Source: Tardiphaga sp. vice304 (GTDB lineage: Bacteria; Pseudomonadota; Alphaproteobacteria; Rhizobiales; Xanthobacteraceae). From it: 64,000 nucleotides of DNA. Both the position numbers and the translations under genes were made by a program. A model generated the notes under the pieces. That model had not been told where the DNA came from. It searched no databases and worked only from the letters and a program-made list of their open reading frames with translations. The stretch covers positions 1,910,001-1,974,000 of the forward strand of contig NZ_CP041402.1 in the NCBI RefSeq assembly GCF_007018905.1, written 5' to 3'. The stretch's first letter is position 1. Each line of letters starts with the position of its first letter. Positions 34,427-43,275 of the stretch are shown one piece after another.

Positions 34427-35671
34427 ATGGGTATTTCACGTCGCAATTTCGTTGCCGGCGCGGCCGGCCTCGGCCTGAGCACGGCGCTGGTGTCGCGTCC
34501 GGCCCGCGCGGCGGACGAGCCGATCCGCATCGGCCTGCTGACCATCAAGACCGGGCCACTGGCGTCCGGCGGCATCGACATGGAACGCGCCATGATCATG
34601 TATCTCAAGGAGCGCGACAACAAGATGTCCGGCCGCCCGGTCGAACTGATCTCCGCCGACACTGCCGGCGTGCCGGCGACGGCGCGCACCAAGACCCAGG
34701 AACTGGTCGAGAAGAACAAGGTGCACTGCCTCATCGGGCCGCTCGCGGCCTTCGAGGCGCTGGCGATCGACGACTACATCCGCCAGGCGCAGATCCCGAC
34801 GCTGTCGGTCGCCGCCGCCGAGGACATGACCCAGCGCAACGCCAATCCGTGGTTCGTCCGCGCCACCTCGACGTCCTCGCAATGCGCGCATCCGCTCGGC
34901 GAATACGCGGCGAAGGAATTAAAATACAAGAAGATGATCACGATCGGCGACGACATCGCCTATGGCCACGAAATGTGCGCGGGCTTCCAGCGCGTGTTCG
35001 AGGACAATGGCGGCAAGGTGATCCAGAAGCTGTTCTCGCCGCTCGCGGTGCCCGACTACGGTACCTATGTCGGCCAGCTCAAGGAAGCCGACGCGATCTT
35101 TCTGGGCTTCGCCGGCTCGAACGGCTTCCGCTTCCTGCGCCAGTTCGTCGACTACGGCATGAAAGACAAGATGGCGGTGATCGGCGGCATGACCGCGCTC
35201 GACGAGGCCGTGTTGCGCAACATGGGCGACGAGGCGCTGAACATCGTCACCACCTGCTGGTACTCCGCCGAGCTCGACGCCAAACCGAACCTGACCTTCG
35301 CGCCGGCGTTCCGCAAGGAGTTCAAGTACGATCCGGGCTTCTACGCCGCCGGCACCTATGTCAACGGCGCCGTGCTGGAAGCGGCGGTCAAGGCAGTCAA
35401 CGGCAAGGTGGAGAACAAGGCGGCGTTCATGGCGGCGCTGCGCGCCGTCAACGTCGATACCGCGCGCGGTCCGGTCAAATTCGACGACAAGGGCAACGTG
35501 GTCGGCAACGTCTATCTGCGCAAGGTGACGCGCAAGGACGGCCGCCTCGTCAACTCGGTGTTCAAGACCTATCCCGACGTCAGCCAGTTCTGGACTTATG
35601 GCGAACAGGCATTTCTCGCCAACCCGGTCTATTCGCGTGATTATCCGCCGGCCAAGAATCTCGAGAAGTGA
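34427..35671 (+). CDS. ABC transporter substrate-binding protein, branched-chain-amino-acid/amide type
   Basis: 414 residues with a twin-arginine signal (I-S-R-R-N-F-V-A-G-A-A-G-L, cleavage near A-R-A-A-D), so it is exported folded to the periplasm. The rest is a type I periplasmic-binding fold (PIRIGLLTIKTGPLASGGID at the start). No permease genes lie beside it. The LivHMGF set on the other strand at 43787-47043 lacks its own binding protein, so the two may work together under the same operator. It is probably cotranscribed with the hydrolase upstream. An intrinsic terminator follows. Confidence 0.9.
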   Translation: MGISRRNFVAGAAGLGLSTALVSRPARAADEPIRIGLLTIKTGPLASGGIDMERAMIMYLKERDNKMSGRPVELISADTAGVPATARTKTQELVEKNKVHCLIGPLAAFEALAIDDYIRQAQIPTLSVAAAEDMTQRNANPWFVRATSTSSQCAHPLGEYAAKELKYKKMITIGDDIAYGHEMCAGFQRVFEDNGGKVIQKLFSPLAVPDYGTYVGQLKEADAIFLGFAGSNGFRFLRQFVDYGMKDKMAVIGGMTALDEAVLRNMGDEALNIVTTCWYSAELDAKPNLTFAPAFRKEFKYDPGFYAAGTYVNGAVLEAAVKAVNGKVENKAAFMAALRAVNVDTARGPVKFDDKGNVVGNVYLRKVTRKDGRLVNSVFKTYPDVSQFWTYGEQAFLANPVYSRDYPPAKNLEK

Positions 35672-35686
35672 ACTGACCTCGTGAAT

Positions 35687-35715
35687 GCCGCGCCCGATAC
35701 GGGCGCGGCTTATTT
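35687..35715 (+). terminator. Strong intrinsic terminator
   Basis: GCCGCGCCCG, loop ATA, CGGGCGCGGC, then TTATTTC. A perfect 10-bp GC stem 16 bases after the binding-protein stop. It ends the hydrolase-binding-protein transcript. Confidence 0.85.
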
Positions 35716-35725
35716 CACCGCGGAG

Positions 35726-35884
35726 CTAGTTGGATCGCGTGCGATCCGGCGCCTGTCGAGCGGTCCGACGCTGCGGCGTGAATGCGTCGAAATCCTTTGG
35801 CTCAATCATGTAGACGCAATGCGTCTGGCTGAGCTGCAGGATGCCCTTCATCAGCACGGCAAAGATCCGTTCGATCCTGTGCAT
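35726..35884 (-). CDS. Small hypothetical protein, 52 residues
   Basis: The ATG at 35884 is preceded by AAGGGAACGG. The product M-H-R-I-E-R-I-F-A-V-L-M-K-G-I-L-Q-L-S-Q ends in an Arg/Thr/Pro-rich tail. It lies alone on the minus strand between the terminator and operator site B. Nothing identifies its role. It could also be a chance frame or an antisense leader. Confidence 0.35.
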   Translation of the reverse strand: MHRIERIFAVLMKGILQLSQTHCVYMIEPKDFDAFTPQRRTARQAPDRTRSN

Positions 35885-36044
35885 TTCCGTTCCCTTGCAG
35901 CATCGGTCGTGTCGCCGATCGTGGTGCCTGACTGTGGGGACGCGCGTCAGCGGTGCAAGCCAAGAGTCGGTGAACCCTTCCACATCTTGTTGTGCGTTGC
36001 GGTCGCGTGGTCGCCGGCCTCGATATTGACAAGCTCAACTGCAA

Positions 36045-36060
36045 ATGATCAGTTGATCAA
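36045..36060. promoter_or_regulatory. Operator site B (ATGATC-AGTT-GATCAA)
   Basis: A dyad of the shared family, with the GATCAA variant in the right arm, 22 bases before the ATG of the cyclase-family gene and 10 before its ribosome-binding site. That position could block a promoter or ribosome access. Confidence 0.55.
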
Positions 36061-36082
36061 TAAAAGCAAAGAGGAAACCAAC

Positions 36083-37039
36083 ATGGATATCAAGGTCGGC
36101 AAGGACGCCATCGCCGAGGCCAGCAAGAAGCTCTCAAACTGGGGCCGCTGGGGCAAGGAAGACGAGATCGGCACGCTGAACTACGTGACGCCGAAGCACG
36201 TCACCGAGGCCGCCAAGCTGGTCAAGCAGGGCAAGGTGTTCGGCATGGGCATTCCGCTGAACCAGCAGGGCCCGCAGAACGGCCTGTTCGGCGGCCGCTG
36301 GAATCCGATCCACACCATGCTGGCGACCGGCACCGACGCGATTGCCGGCAACCAGGACATCACCAACAAGATGCGTTACTCGGACGACGCTATCAACATG
36401 CCGGTGCAGTCGGCGACGCACTGGGATTCGCTGGGGCACATCTTTTACCAGGACAAGATGTACAACGGCCACGACGCGCGTAACGTCGACAGCCGCGGCG
36501 TGCACAAGCTCGGCATCGAGCACACCCGCGACCGCATGGTCGGCCGCGGCGTGCTGCTCGACGTCGCGCGCTTCAAGGGCGTCGAATCGCTCGACGACGG
36601 CTACGGCATTTCCAACGACGAACTCGACGCCGTCGCCAAAAAGCAGGGCGTCGAGATCAGGGAAGCAGATTTCGTCATCATCCGCACCGGCCACATGGAG
36701 CGCTGCATCAAGAACAAGGCGTGGGGCAACTATGCCGGCGGCGACGCGCCCGGCGTGAAGTTCGAGAACTGCTATTGGAGCTTCGAGAAGAAGATTGCCG
36801 CGATCTGCTCGGACACCTGGGGTGTCGAGGTACGTCCCAACGAGACGCCTGAAGTCGCGCAGCCCTGGCACTGGGTGGTGATTCCCGCGATGGGCCTGAC
36901 GATGGGCGAGATCTTCCATCTCAAAGACCTCGCCGACGACTGCGCCGCCGACGGCGTCTACGAGTTCATGTTCGCCGGCCCGCCGCTGGTGATCACCGGC
37001 GGCACGGGATCGCCGATCAACCCGCTGGCGATCAAGTAG
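36083..37039 (+). CDS. Cyclase-family metal-dependent hydrolase (kynurenine formamidase-like)
   Basis: 318 residues from ATG 36083 (GAGGA at 36071-36075). The frame extends 5' to 35681, but that part covers the terminator and operator. The hallmark S-A-T-H-W-D-S-L-G-H-I-F (about 112-123) contains the His/Asp metal-binding set of PF04199, and N-G-H-D-A-R and the late H-W-V-V-I-P-A-M-G-L-T are also typical. Family members hydrolyse N-formyl or cyclic amides and lactones. In this cluster it may open a ring-cleavage product. An intrinsic terminator follows. Confidence 0.85.
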   Translation: MDIKVGKDAIAEASKKLSNWGRWGKEDEIGTLNYVTPKHVTEAAKLVKQGKVFGMGIPLNQQGPQNGLFGGRWNPIHTMLATGTDAIAGNQDITNKMRYSDDAINMPVQSATHWDSLGHIFYQDKMYNGHDARNVDSRGVHKLGIEHTRDRMVGRGVLLDVARFKGVESLDDGYGISNDELDAVAKKQGVEIREADFVIIRTGHMERCIKNKAWGNYAGGDAPGVKFENCYWSFEKKIAAICSDTWGVEVRPNETPEVAQPWHWVVIPAMGLTMGEIFHLKDLADDCAADGVYEFMFAGPPLVITGGTGSPINPLAIK

Positions 37040-37070
37040 TCGCGCAGGTCCAACCGAATCGCTTGGCGCA

Positions 37071-37102
37071 CGGCTCCCGGGTTTCCCGGGAGCCGTTTCT
37101 CT
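37071..37102 (+). terminator. Intrinsic terminator after cyclase-family gene
   Basis: CGGCTCCCGGG, loop TTT, CCCGGGAGCCG, then TTTCTCTTT. A perfect 11-bp stem with a T-rich tail. Confidence 0.85.
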
Positions 37103-37119
37103 TTGACCATCGATGATGG

Positions 37120-37228
37120 GTAGGGTGGGCAAAGCCTCGACGCGCCCGGCGCGGCGAAGCGTGCCCACGCGTCCATACTTTGCGAACCAAGCGTGGGCAC
37201 GGCGCAAGGGCGCCTTTGCCCACCCTAC
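37120..37228. repeat. Intergenic inverted repeat element
   Basis: Fifteen-base ends GTAGGGTGGGCAAAG (37120-37134) and its exact reverse complement (37214-37228). A second inverted pair lies inside (GTGCCCACGC near 37160 and GCGTGGGCAC near 37191). Only one copy is in the window. The GTAGGGTGGGCAAAG end is the form of scattered intergenic repeats in Bradyrhizobiaceae, from general knowledge. The rest of the gap, 37229-37402, holds nothing recognised except the TetR promoter. Confidence 0.75.
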
Positions 37229-37402
37229 AAATCCCCGACTTCTCTCCGCTTGAGCGGGCGCTCTGCAACACGCGATATATCGGTTGCATTTGGCGGGCCC
37301 GTCGGGAATTCTCTGCCTGTGGTTGCGCGGCACGCGCCCATGTGACATCTCCTGCCGATATCCGATCGCCGCGGCGGGGATGAGGCCTTCGACCGACGGA
37401 TC

Positions 37403-38134
37403 ATGATGAGCAAGAAAGCCCTGATCGCAAAAGCCGCGGCAGCGCCGAGGCGCCGGCGGCTTTCTCCGGAAGACCGGCGCAGGGAAATCCTGCAGGCGGC
37501 GACGACGTTTTTTTCCGAAGAAGGTTTCAACGGCGGCACGCGGGAGCTGGCGCTGAAGCTCGGCGTGACGCAGCCGCTGCTGTATCGCTACTTTCCGAGC
37601 AAGGACCACCTGATCAAGGAAGTCTATCGCACCGTCTATCTCGAGCGCTGGGATCCGCGCTGGGACCGTTTGCTGACCAACCGCACATTGCCGATCCGGG
37701 AGCGTTTTGCCGAATTTTATCGATCGTACACGGACGTGATCTTCACCCGCGAGTGGATGCGGATCTATCTGTTTTCCGGCTTGAAGGGCCTCGATATCAA
37801 CCGCTGGTATCTCGACGTGGTGCAGAAGAAGATCCTGACCCGCATCATCCAGGAATATCGCCATGAGGTTGGGCTTGCGCCGCAGAAAAAGCCTTCCCCG
37901 ATCGAACTCGAGCTGGCTTGGGCGCTGCACAGCGGCATCTTCTATTACGGCGTGCGCAAGCTGATCTACGAAGCGCCGGTTCTCGAAGACAAGAACGAGG
38001 TGATCTCAGTCACCTTGAACGTGTTCCTGCTGGGGATCGGCCGGCTGTTCGGCACCGACATCGGAGAGGTGCCGTCGCGCAAGCCGTTGCTACGCGCCGC
38101 GTCAGTACAGCGCAAGAGCGCCGCACGGGCCTGA
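37403..38134 (+). CDS. TetR-family regulator, paralogue 1 of the cluster
   Basis: 243 residues. The N-terminal TetR helix-turn-helix (about 25-70) includes G-F-N-G-G-T-R-E-L-A and the recognition helix G-V-T-Q-P-L-L-Y-R-Y-F-P-S-K-D. A ligand domain follows, with the distinctive Y-T-D-V-I-F-T-R and L-F-S-G-L-K-G-L-D-I-N-R. These blocks recur almost unchanged in the TetR at 57436, including an identical recognition helix, so both should bind the same operator. It probably represses the seven dyad-marked promoters until a pathway compound binds. Its own promoter lacks an obvious dyad. Confidence 0.93.
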   Translation: MMSKKALIAKAAAAPRRRRLSPEDRRREILQAATTFFSEEGFNGGTRELALKLGVTQPLLYRYFPSKDHLIKEVYRTVYLERWDPRWDRLLTNRTLPIRERFAEFYRSYTDVIFTREWMRIYLFSGLKGLDINRWYLDVVQKKILTRIIQEYRHEVGLAPQKKPSPIELELAWALHSGIFYYGVRKLIYEAPVLEDKNEVISVTLNVFLLGIGRLFGTDIGEVPSRKPLLRAASVQRKSAARA

Positions 38135-38162
38135 CGGCTTCCGCCATCAGGCCCGAACAGTC

Positions 38163-39230
38163 CTACAGTCCCAGAATGCGCTTGGCATTGCCGCCGGCAA
38201 GCTGCGCCAGCGTGGTCTCGTCCATCCCGTTGACGCCAGCGATGTGGCCGATCGGGTTGTACTCGGCCATGTCGAACGGATAGTCGGTGCCCATTACGAT
38301 GCGGTCGGGTCCGAACAGGTCGAGCATGTAGGCGAGCTGGTGATAGCTGAACACGACGGTGTCGAGATAGACCTGCCGCAGGTAGGTGGTCGGCGGCAGC
38401 GGCAGGTTGCCGTGCGAATCCTGGCGCGCGCCCCAGGCGTGATCGATGCGGCCGGAATAGCCCGGCAGATAGCCGCCGCCGTGCACGGCCATCAGCTTCA
38501 GTTCCGGGAAGCGCGCCAGCGTGCCGGAGAAGATCAGGTTATGCAGCGCCAGCGTGGTTTCCAGGGGGTTGCCGAGCACGTTGTTGAAGTAGAAGTGCGT
38601 CAGCCGGTCGCCATGCGTGAAGCCGTTGGGATGCATCATGATGAAGGCGCCGAGCTCTTCCGCCTTGGCGAAGAACGGACGGAACTTGGGATCCGACAAT
38701 TCCTGGCCGTCGACGTTGGTCAGGATCTCGACACCCTTGAGCTTGAGATGGTTCATGATGTAGTCGAGTTCGCGCACCGCGATCTCGGGCTCCTGAAGTG
38801 TCACCACGCCGAGGCCGACGAAACGGTCCGGGCGCCGCGCGCAATATTCGGCGACGCCGTCATTGGCCATGCGGTGCGCGGCTTCCGCGATCTTGGCATC
38901 GACCGAGTAGTAGCACTGGCCGGGCGCGGGGGCGACGACCTGGATGTCGATGCCCATCCGGTCGAGATCGAACAGGCGCTGGTCGATCGTCGTCATGACA
39001 TTGGCGATGTCCTTGTCCTGCAGCGCGTTGATCTCGCGGGTCGCTTCGTCCGAGAAGTGCGCTAGAGGAATGCGGCTCATGTCGACATGCGGCTGCGCAT
39101 GCGCGGAGGCCTGCGGCACCACGATGTGGGCGTGGATGTCCACGGTGAGCGATTGCGGTCGCCGCGCGCGGCCGTCGGCGTCATGGATACGGGCGGCGGT
39201 TCGGCCGTAACGGTTTTTCTTGTCAATCAT
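38163..39230 (-). CDS. Amidohydrolase/decarboxylase, ACMSD-like (amidohydrolase 2 family)
   Basis: 355 residues from ATG 39230; an in-frame GTG three codons earlier is less likely. Metal site D-I-H-A-H-I-V (H33, H35), then M-M-H-P-N-G, A-V-H-G-G-G-Y-L-P-G-Y-S-G-R and G-T-D-Y-P-F-D, the metal and substrate residues of the 2-amino-3-carboxymuconate-6-semialdehyde decarboxylase family. It decarboxylates or hydrolyses aromatic-ring-cleavage products. It is the last gene of the minus-strand Liv/molybdenum-hydroxylase operon, 30 bases from its neighbour. Confidence 0.85.
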   Translation of the reverse strand: MIDKKNRYGRTAARIHDADGRARRPQSLTVDIHAHIVVPQASAHAQPHVDMSRIPLAHFSDEATREINALQDKDIANVMTTIDQRLFDLDRMGIDIQVVAPAPGQCYYSVDAKIAEAAHRMANDGVAEYCARRPDRFVGLGVVTLQEPEIAVRELDYIMNHLKLKGVEILTNVDGQELSDPKFRPFFAKAEELGAFIMMHPNGFTHGDRLTHFYFNNVLGNPLETTLALHNLIFSGTLARFPELKLMAVHGGGYLPGYSGRIDHAWGARQDSHGNLPLPPTTYLRQVYLDTVVFSYHQLAYMLDLFGPDRIVMGTDYPFDMAEYNPIGHIAGVNGMDETTLAQLAGGNAKRILGL

Positions 39231-39260
39231 GGTGTACACTCATGTTGCGGAGACGGGGCT

Positions 39261-40253
39261 TCAGATGGTTACGATACGGCCGCTAGCGGCGGAACGTTTG
39301 ATGGCTTCGAACGTGCGCACGTTCGCCAGCATTTCGTGATGCGGCACCGGATAGGGCGTGCCGCCGAGCGCGGCACGACCGAACGCCTCGATGTTGTCGC
39401 GCACCGCCGGATGCGCCGGATAGTCCGAGACGATCGGCGCAGCATCGCGCAGCGTGCGGGTGACGTCCCAGCCGGTCGGGTGTTCCGGATGGGTGCGGTC
39501 GCGGATTTCCATCCAGCCTTTCGAGCCGAGCAGCGCCAGCCGGCCCATGAAGGGCGTCGCCAGCACGGCCGTCAGCGTCGCGCTGGCGCCGGATTCGAAG
39601 GTCAGCATGATCGATAGCATGTCGCCATTGGCGAAGTGGCTGCCGCGGGTGGCGAGATGCGCCCAGACCTGCTTCGGCTGGCCTAGAAATGAAATGGCCA
39701 GGTCAACCAGATGGATCCCGGTCGCCGACAGTGGTCCGACGGGATTCTCCGTCGGTGACAGCCGCCAGTTGTCGGCCGGCAGGCCGAGGAATTTGTCCTG
39801 GCTGAAGTTGGCCTCGAACACCAGCGCCTCGCCGAACTCGCCGTCGGTGAAGCGCTGCTTCATTTCGATCACGGCCGGCTCGAAGCGCCGCTCGTGGCCG
39901 ATGCCGAGCGTCATCCCGGCTTTCTGCACGGCTTCGATCGCGCGCTCGGCTTCAGCACCGGTGGTGCATAGCGGCTTCTCGCAGAATACGTGCTTGCCGG
40001 CGCGCGCCGCCGCCTCGATCTGCGCGGCGTGTTCGGTTTGCGGCGAGCACAGGATCACCGCCTGGATGTCGGGTCGCGACAGGGCTTCCTCGAAGCTGCC
40101 GCACGTCGCCATGCCGAGCTCAGTAGCAACCTTGTTGCGAACGGCCTCCAGCGGGTCGACGCCAAGGAGCGGCTTGACGACGTCGCTCGAAGCCAAAGCG
40201 CGGGCGATCGTCTGCCCCCACCAGCCCAGTCCGATAATAGCCGCGTTGATCAT
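39261..40253 (-). CDS. Gfo/Idh/MocA-family NAD(P)-dependent oxidoreductase
   Basis: 330 residues. The Rossmann start I-I-G-L-G-W-W-G-Q-T and the family motif E-K-P-L-C-T (about 93-98) place it firmly. The conserved H-L-V-D-L-A-I lies near residues 181-187. Substrates of the family are polyols, sugars or biliverdin-like compounds. Here the substrate is unknown. It sits between the HIBADH-like gene and the ACMSD-like gene in the same operon. Confidence 0.9.
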   Translation of the reverse strand: MINAAIIGLGWWGQTIARALASSDVVKPLLGVDPLEAVRNKVATELGMATCGSFEEALSRPDIQAVILCSPQTEHAAQIEAAARAGKHVFCEKPLCTTGAEAERAIEAVQKAGMTLGIGHERRFEPAVIEMKQRFTDGEFGEALVFEANFSQDKFLGLPADNWRLSPTENPVGPLSATGIHLVDLAISFLGQPKQVWAHLATRGSHFANGDMLSIMLTFESGASATLTAVLATPFMGRLALLGSKGWMEIRDRTHPEHPTGWDVTRTLRDAAPIVSDYPAHPAVRDNIEAFGRAALGGTPYPVPHHEMLANVRTFEAIKRSAASGRIVTI

Positions 40254-40277
40254 GCGATATTCCGATGTCGATGGAGG

Positions 40278-41162
40278 TTACTTGCGCGACGACCAGTAGG
40301 CCGGGATGCTGCTGATGACGTCGTTGTCGCCGAGGCCTTCGGCTTCGGCTTCCGCGAACACGGCAGCCGCGCTTTCGGCAACCGGCAGCGTGGTGCCGAG
40401 CTTCTTCGCGTAGTTTACCGCGGTGAGCAGGTCCTTCTTGCCGCCGCTCACCGAGAACTGCGTCGCAGCGCGTTCGCCGGTGGCGAGCAGTTTGACGATG
40501 TCGGCGGCGCGCATCTTAAGCGCGGGCGGCGCGCCGGGCGTGTCGGCGAGAATGTCGATCAGGCGCTCCGGCGGCAGGCCGAGCGGCCTGCACAGAGTCA
40601 GCGATTCCGCGAGTGCCTGCAGATAGACCATTAGCGGCAGGTTGACCGCGAGCTTGACTGCCGCACCGGCGCCGAGCGCGCCGACGTGCTCGACGCGGCG
40701 ACAGAGCTGTTCAAGCAACGGCAGCGCGCGCGCGAAATCGGCCTCCGTGCCGCCCGCGAGGCCGAACAATTTGCCGTCACGCGCCGGCCCAACGGTGCCG
40801 CCGACCGGGCATTCGACGAAGCCGCCGCCGGCCTTGGTGACGGCCGTGCCGAGTTCGATCATCGTCTCCGGCAGCACGGTGCTCATGTCGATGATGAGCT
40901 TGCCGGCGAGGTCCGCTTTCAACAGGCCATTGTCGGCGTTGTAGACCGCCTGCATCGCAGCATCGTTCAGCAGCATGACAATGGTGATGTCGCAGGCCGC
41001 GACCAGCGCCGCCGGCGTGTCGGCGCGGCTGGCGCCGGCATCGACCAGCGGCTTGGTCTTTCCGGCGTCGCGATTCCACACCGTAAGGTCATGGCCTTGT
41101 GACATGACCCGCTGGCCGATCGCCGCGCCCATCCGTCCCGTTCCGCAGATCCCGATCTTCAT
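40278..41162 (-). CDS. NAD(P)-dependent 3-hydroxyisobutyrate-dehydrogenase-family enzyme (first of two)
   Basis: 294 residues. N-terminal G-I-C-G-T-G-R-M-G-A-A-I binds NAD(P). E-C-P-V-G-G-T-V-G-P-A (about 117-127) and the catalytic-lysine helix G-A-A-V-K-L-A-V-N (about 166-174) match the beta-hydroxyacid dehydrogenase family. It would oxidise or reduce a beta-hydroxyacid intermediate. A second, distinct member lies at 50403. Confidence 0.9.
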   Translation of the reverse strand: MKIGICGTGRMGAAIGQRVMSQGHDLTVWNRDAGKTKPLVDAGASRADTPAALVAACDITIVMLLNDAAMQAVYNADNGLLKADLAGKLIIDMSTVLPETMIELGTAVTKAGGGFVECPVGGTVGPARDGKLFGLAGGTEADFARALPLLEQLCRRVEHVGALGAGAAVKLAVNLPLMVYLQALAESLTLCRPLGLPPERLIDILADTPGAPPALKMRAADIVKLLATGERAATQFSVSGGKKDLLTAVNYAKKLGTTLPVAESAAAVFAEAEAEGLGDNDVISSIPAYWSSRK

Positions 41163-41175
41163 GCTGGTTCCTTAT

Positions 41176-43275
41176 TCATTGCGCGTTGATGGCGGCTTCG
41201 AGCCGGTCGAAGGTCAGTGGCATGTCGCGGCCGCGGACGCCGAGCGCATGCGCGATCGCGTTGCCGATCGCGGCAGCCACGGGGCCCGCCGCGCATTCGC
41301 CGGCGCCGAGGGCGAATTCGCCGGGGCGCTCGATGATGGTGGTCTGGATCCGCGGGATCTCGGAGAATTTAAGGATCGGGTAGTCGTCCCACGCGCGTAC
41401 CGCGAAGCCGTCGGATGTCCACGACACCTGCTCCTTCAGCGTCCAGCTTGCGGCCTGAATCACGCCGCCCTCGATCTGGTTGAGCGTGCCGTCGCGATGG
41501 ATGATCTCGCCGGCATCGAGCGCGCCATAGACGTCCTTGATGGTGATGACGTCGGTGATCTCGACGGTCGCGACCGCGGCGTAATAGGCGCCGTGGTTCT
41601 TGTAGCGGCTGAAGCCGATCCCGCGGCCGATGCCTTCGCCGCCCTTGTCCGCCGGGTCCCATTGCGCAAGCTCAGCGGCGGCGCGGATCACCGCTTCGGC
41701 GCGCGGCTCGTCGAGATGGCGCAGCCGGAATTCGACGGGATCGATGCCGGCCAGCGCCGCGAGCTCGTCCATGAAGCTTTCGATCGCGAACACGTTGCAA
41801 TGCGCGCCAAGCGACCGCAGTGCCGAGGATCGCAAGGGTCCCTGTGGCAGCAGATGATGCGTGATGCTACGCTTGCCGAGATTATACAGCGGCACGGCGT
41901 TGCGGTCACCGCCGCCATAGGGACGCGGCGCCTCGCTGGGCGGACCCGGCGGATGCGGCGGATCGATCTGCTGTGCGGCGAGCAGGTTGACGCCGTCGCC
42001 GAAACCGGGCCGCGCCAGATGCGGCGGGCTCCAGACGGCGTGGCGCCACTCCACGATCTGGCCGTTAGCATCAACCGCGCCATCGAGCTCGACACGCATC
42101 GCAGCGCCGAATGGCGACCAGCTCAGCTCGTCGGCGCGGGTCCACTGGCACATTACCGGCACTTTTGCAGTACGCGCTAGCAGCGCAGCGTCGAGTGCCA
42201 CGTCATCGGCGCCGTTATGGCCATAGCACCCGGCGCCCTGGGCGTGGATCACGCGCACGCTGTCGTTCTTCAGATGCAGCGCGCGCGCCAGCGCGCCGCG
42301 CAGCGGGTGGATGCCCTGCGAATGCGACCACACCGTCACTTGATCGGCGTCCCATGCAGCGATAGCGCAGGAGGGACCGATCGAGGCATGCGCGATGAAC
42401 CCTCGGGAATAGGCGGCGTGGTGGCGATGCTGCGCCACCGGCTCCGGACCTTCGTCCGCAAGAAAGGTCGTGCTGCGCGGCGTCAGCGCCGCGATCCAGG
42501 CGTGCGTATCAGCAGTTTCGGGCAGTTCGGCGTCGCGCTGCCACTGCGCGGTACGGCCGGCGACGTCGATCGCGCGCAACGCCTGCTCATCACGGCGCGC
42601 GACCACGCCCATGAACGAGCCGTCGACCACGACGGCGACGACGCCGGGCAGGGTGGCCACTTTGTCAATATCGAACGAGACGAGGCGGTCGCGGGGATGC
42701 GCGCCACGCATCACGCGGCCGTAATGCATGCCGGGCAACGCCATGTCCTGGATGAAGGCCGCGCCGGTCAATTTGCGGTCCAGGTCGAGCCGTTGCAGGT
42801 GGCCCGCATCGATGGTGCCGCCGAGCATGCGTGGCTCCGGCAGGTCGGCGGTCGACTGATCGAGATCGACGTCGGCGGCGAGGGCCCAATAGCTGACGCC
42901 TTCGTTGCTTTGGGCGCGGGTGAAGACGCCGGCCTGCACCACGATGTCGCCTTCGCCGAGCACGGTCTGCGCGCGCTGCGCGAACAGTTCGCGAACCATC
43001 GCGCAGACCCAGCGCATCGCCGCGCCGCCATGTTCCACCGAAAAGCTGCCAGCCGTGTAACCTTCGTCCGGCGAAGTGTCGGTGTCGGCCGGCTGCATGC
43101 GGATACGCGCCAAGTCGACGCCGAGTTCCTTGGCCGCGATCGCGGCGATCGCGGTGACGGCGCCCTGTCCCAGTTCCACCTTGCCGGTGCGAATGGTGAT
43201 AAAATCCGATCCGTCGATCGAGACCCACCTGCCGAGCCGCGGATTGAGTGCCAGATTGGCGGGGAGCTTCGTCAT
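41176..43275 (-). CDS. Molybdopterin-binding subunit of a two-subunit Mo hydroxylase (IorB/NicB-like)
   Basis: 699 residues from ATG 43275, overlapping the iron-sulfur subunit stop by 4 bases. The frame continues upstream as antisense-like, unconvincing sequence. The early segment with V-E-L-G-Q-G-A-V-T-A-I and the late G-A-G-E-C-A-A-G-P-V-A (catalytic Glu) match isoquinoline 1-oxidoreductase/nicotinate dehydrogenase-type Mo subunits. There is no Tat signal in this protein and no FAD subunit in the operon, so electrons probably pass to a cytochrome or other acceptor. It hydroxylates a heteroaromatic ring or oxidises an aldehyde, depending on substrate. Confidence 0.88.
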   Translation of the reverse strand: MTKLPANLALNPRLGRWVSIDGSDFITIRTGKVELGQGAVTAIAAIAAKELGVDLARIRMQPADTDTSPDEGYTAGSFSVEHGGAAMRWVCAMVRELFAQRAQTVLGEGDIVVQAGVFTRAQSNEGVSYWALAADVDLDQSTADLPEPRMLGGTIDAGHLQRLDLDRKLTGAAFIQDMALPGMHYGRVMRGAHPRDRLVSFDIDKVATLPGVVAVVVDGSFMGVVARRDEQALRAIDVAGRTAQWQRDAELPETADTHAWIAALTPRSTTFLADEGPEPVAQHRHHAAYSRGFIAHASIGPSCAIAAWDADQVTVWSHSQGIHPLRGALARALHLKNDSVRVIHAQGAGCYGHNGADDVALDAALLARTAKVPVMCQWTRADELSWSPFGAAMRVELDGAVDANGQIVEWRHAVWSPPHLARPGFGDGVNLLAAQQIDPPHPPGPPSEAPRPYGGGDRNAVPLYNLGKRSITHHLLPQGPLRSSALRSLGAHCNVFAIESFMDELAALAGIDPVEFRLRHLDEPRAEAVIRAAAELAQWDPADKGGEGIGRGIGFSRYKNHGAYYAAVATVEITDVITIKDVYGALDAGEIIHRDGTLNQIEGGVIQAASWTLKEQVSWTSDGFAVRAWDDYPILKFSEIPRIQTTIIERPGEFALGAGECAAGPVAAAIGNAIAHALGVRGRDMPLTFDRLEAAINAQ

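Noticed and set aside
36134..37930. Minus-strand open frame of 598 codons over the cyclase and TetR genes
   Set aside because: Runs across two real genes and a terminator. No domain, typical GC-rich shadow.
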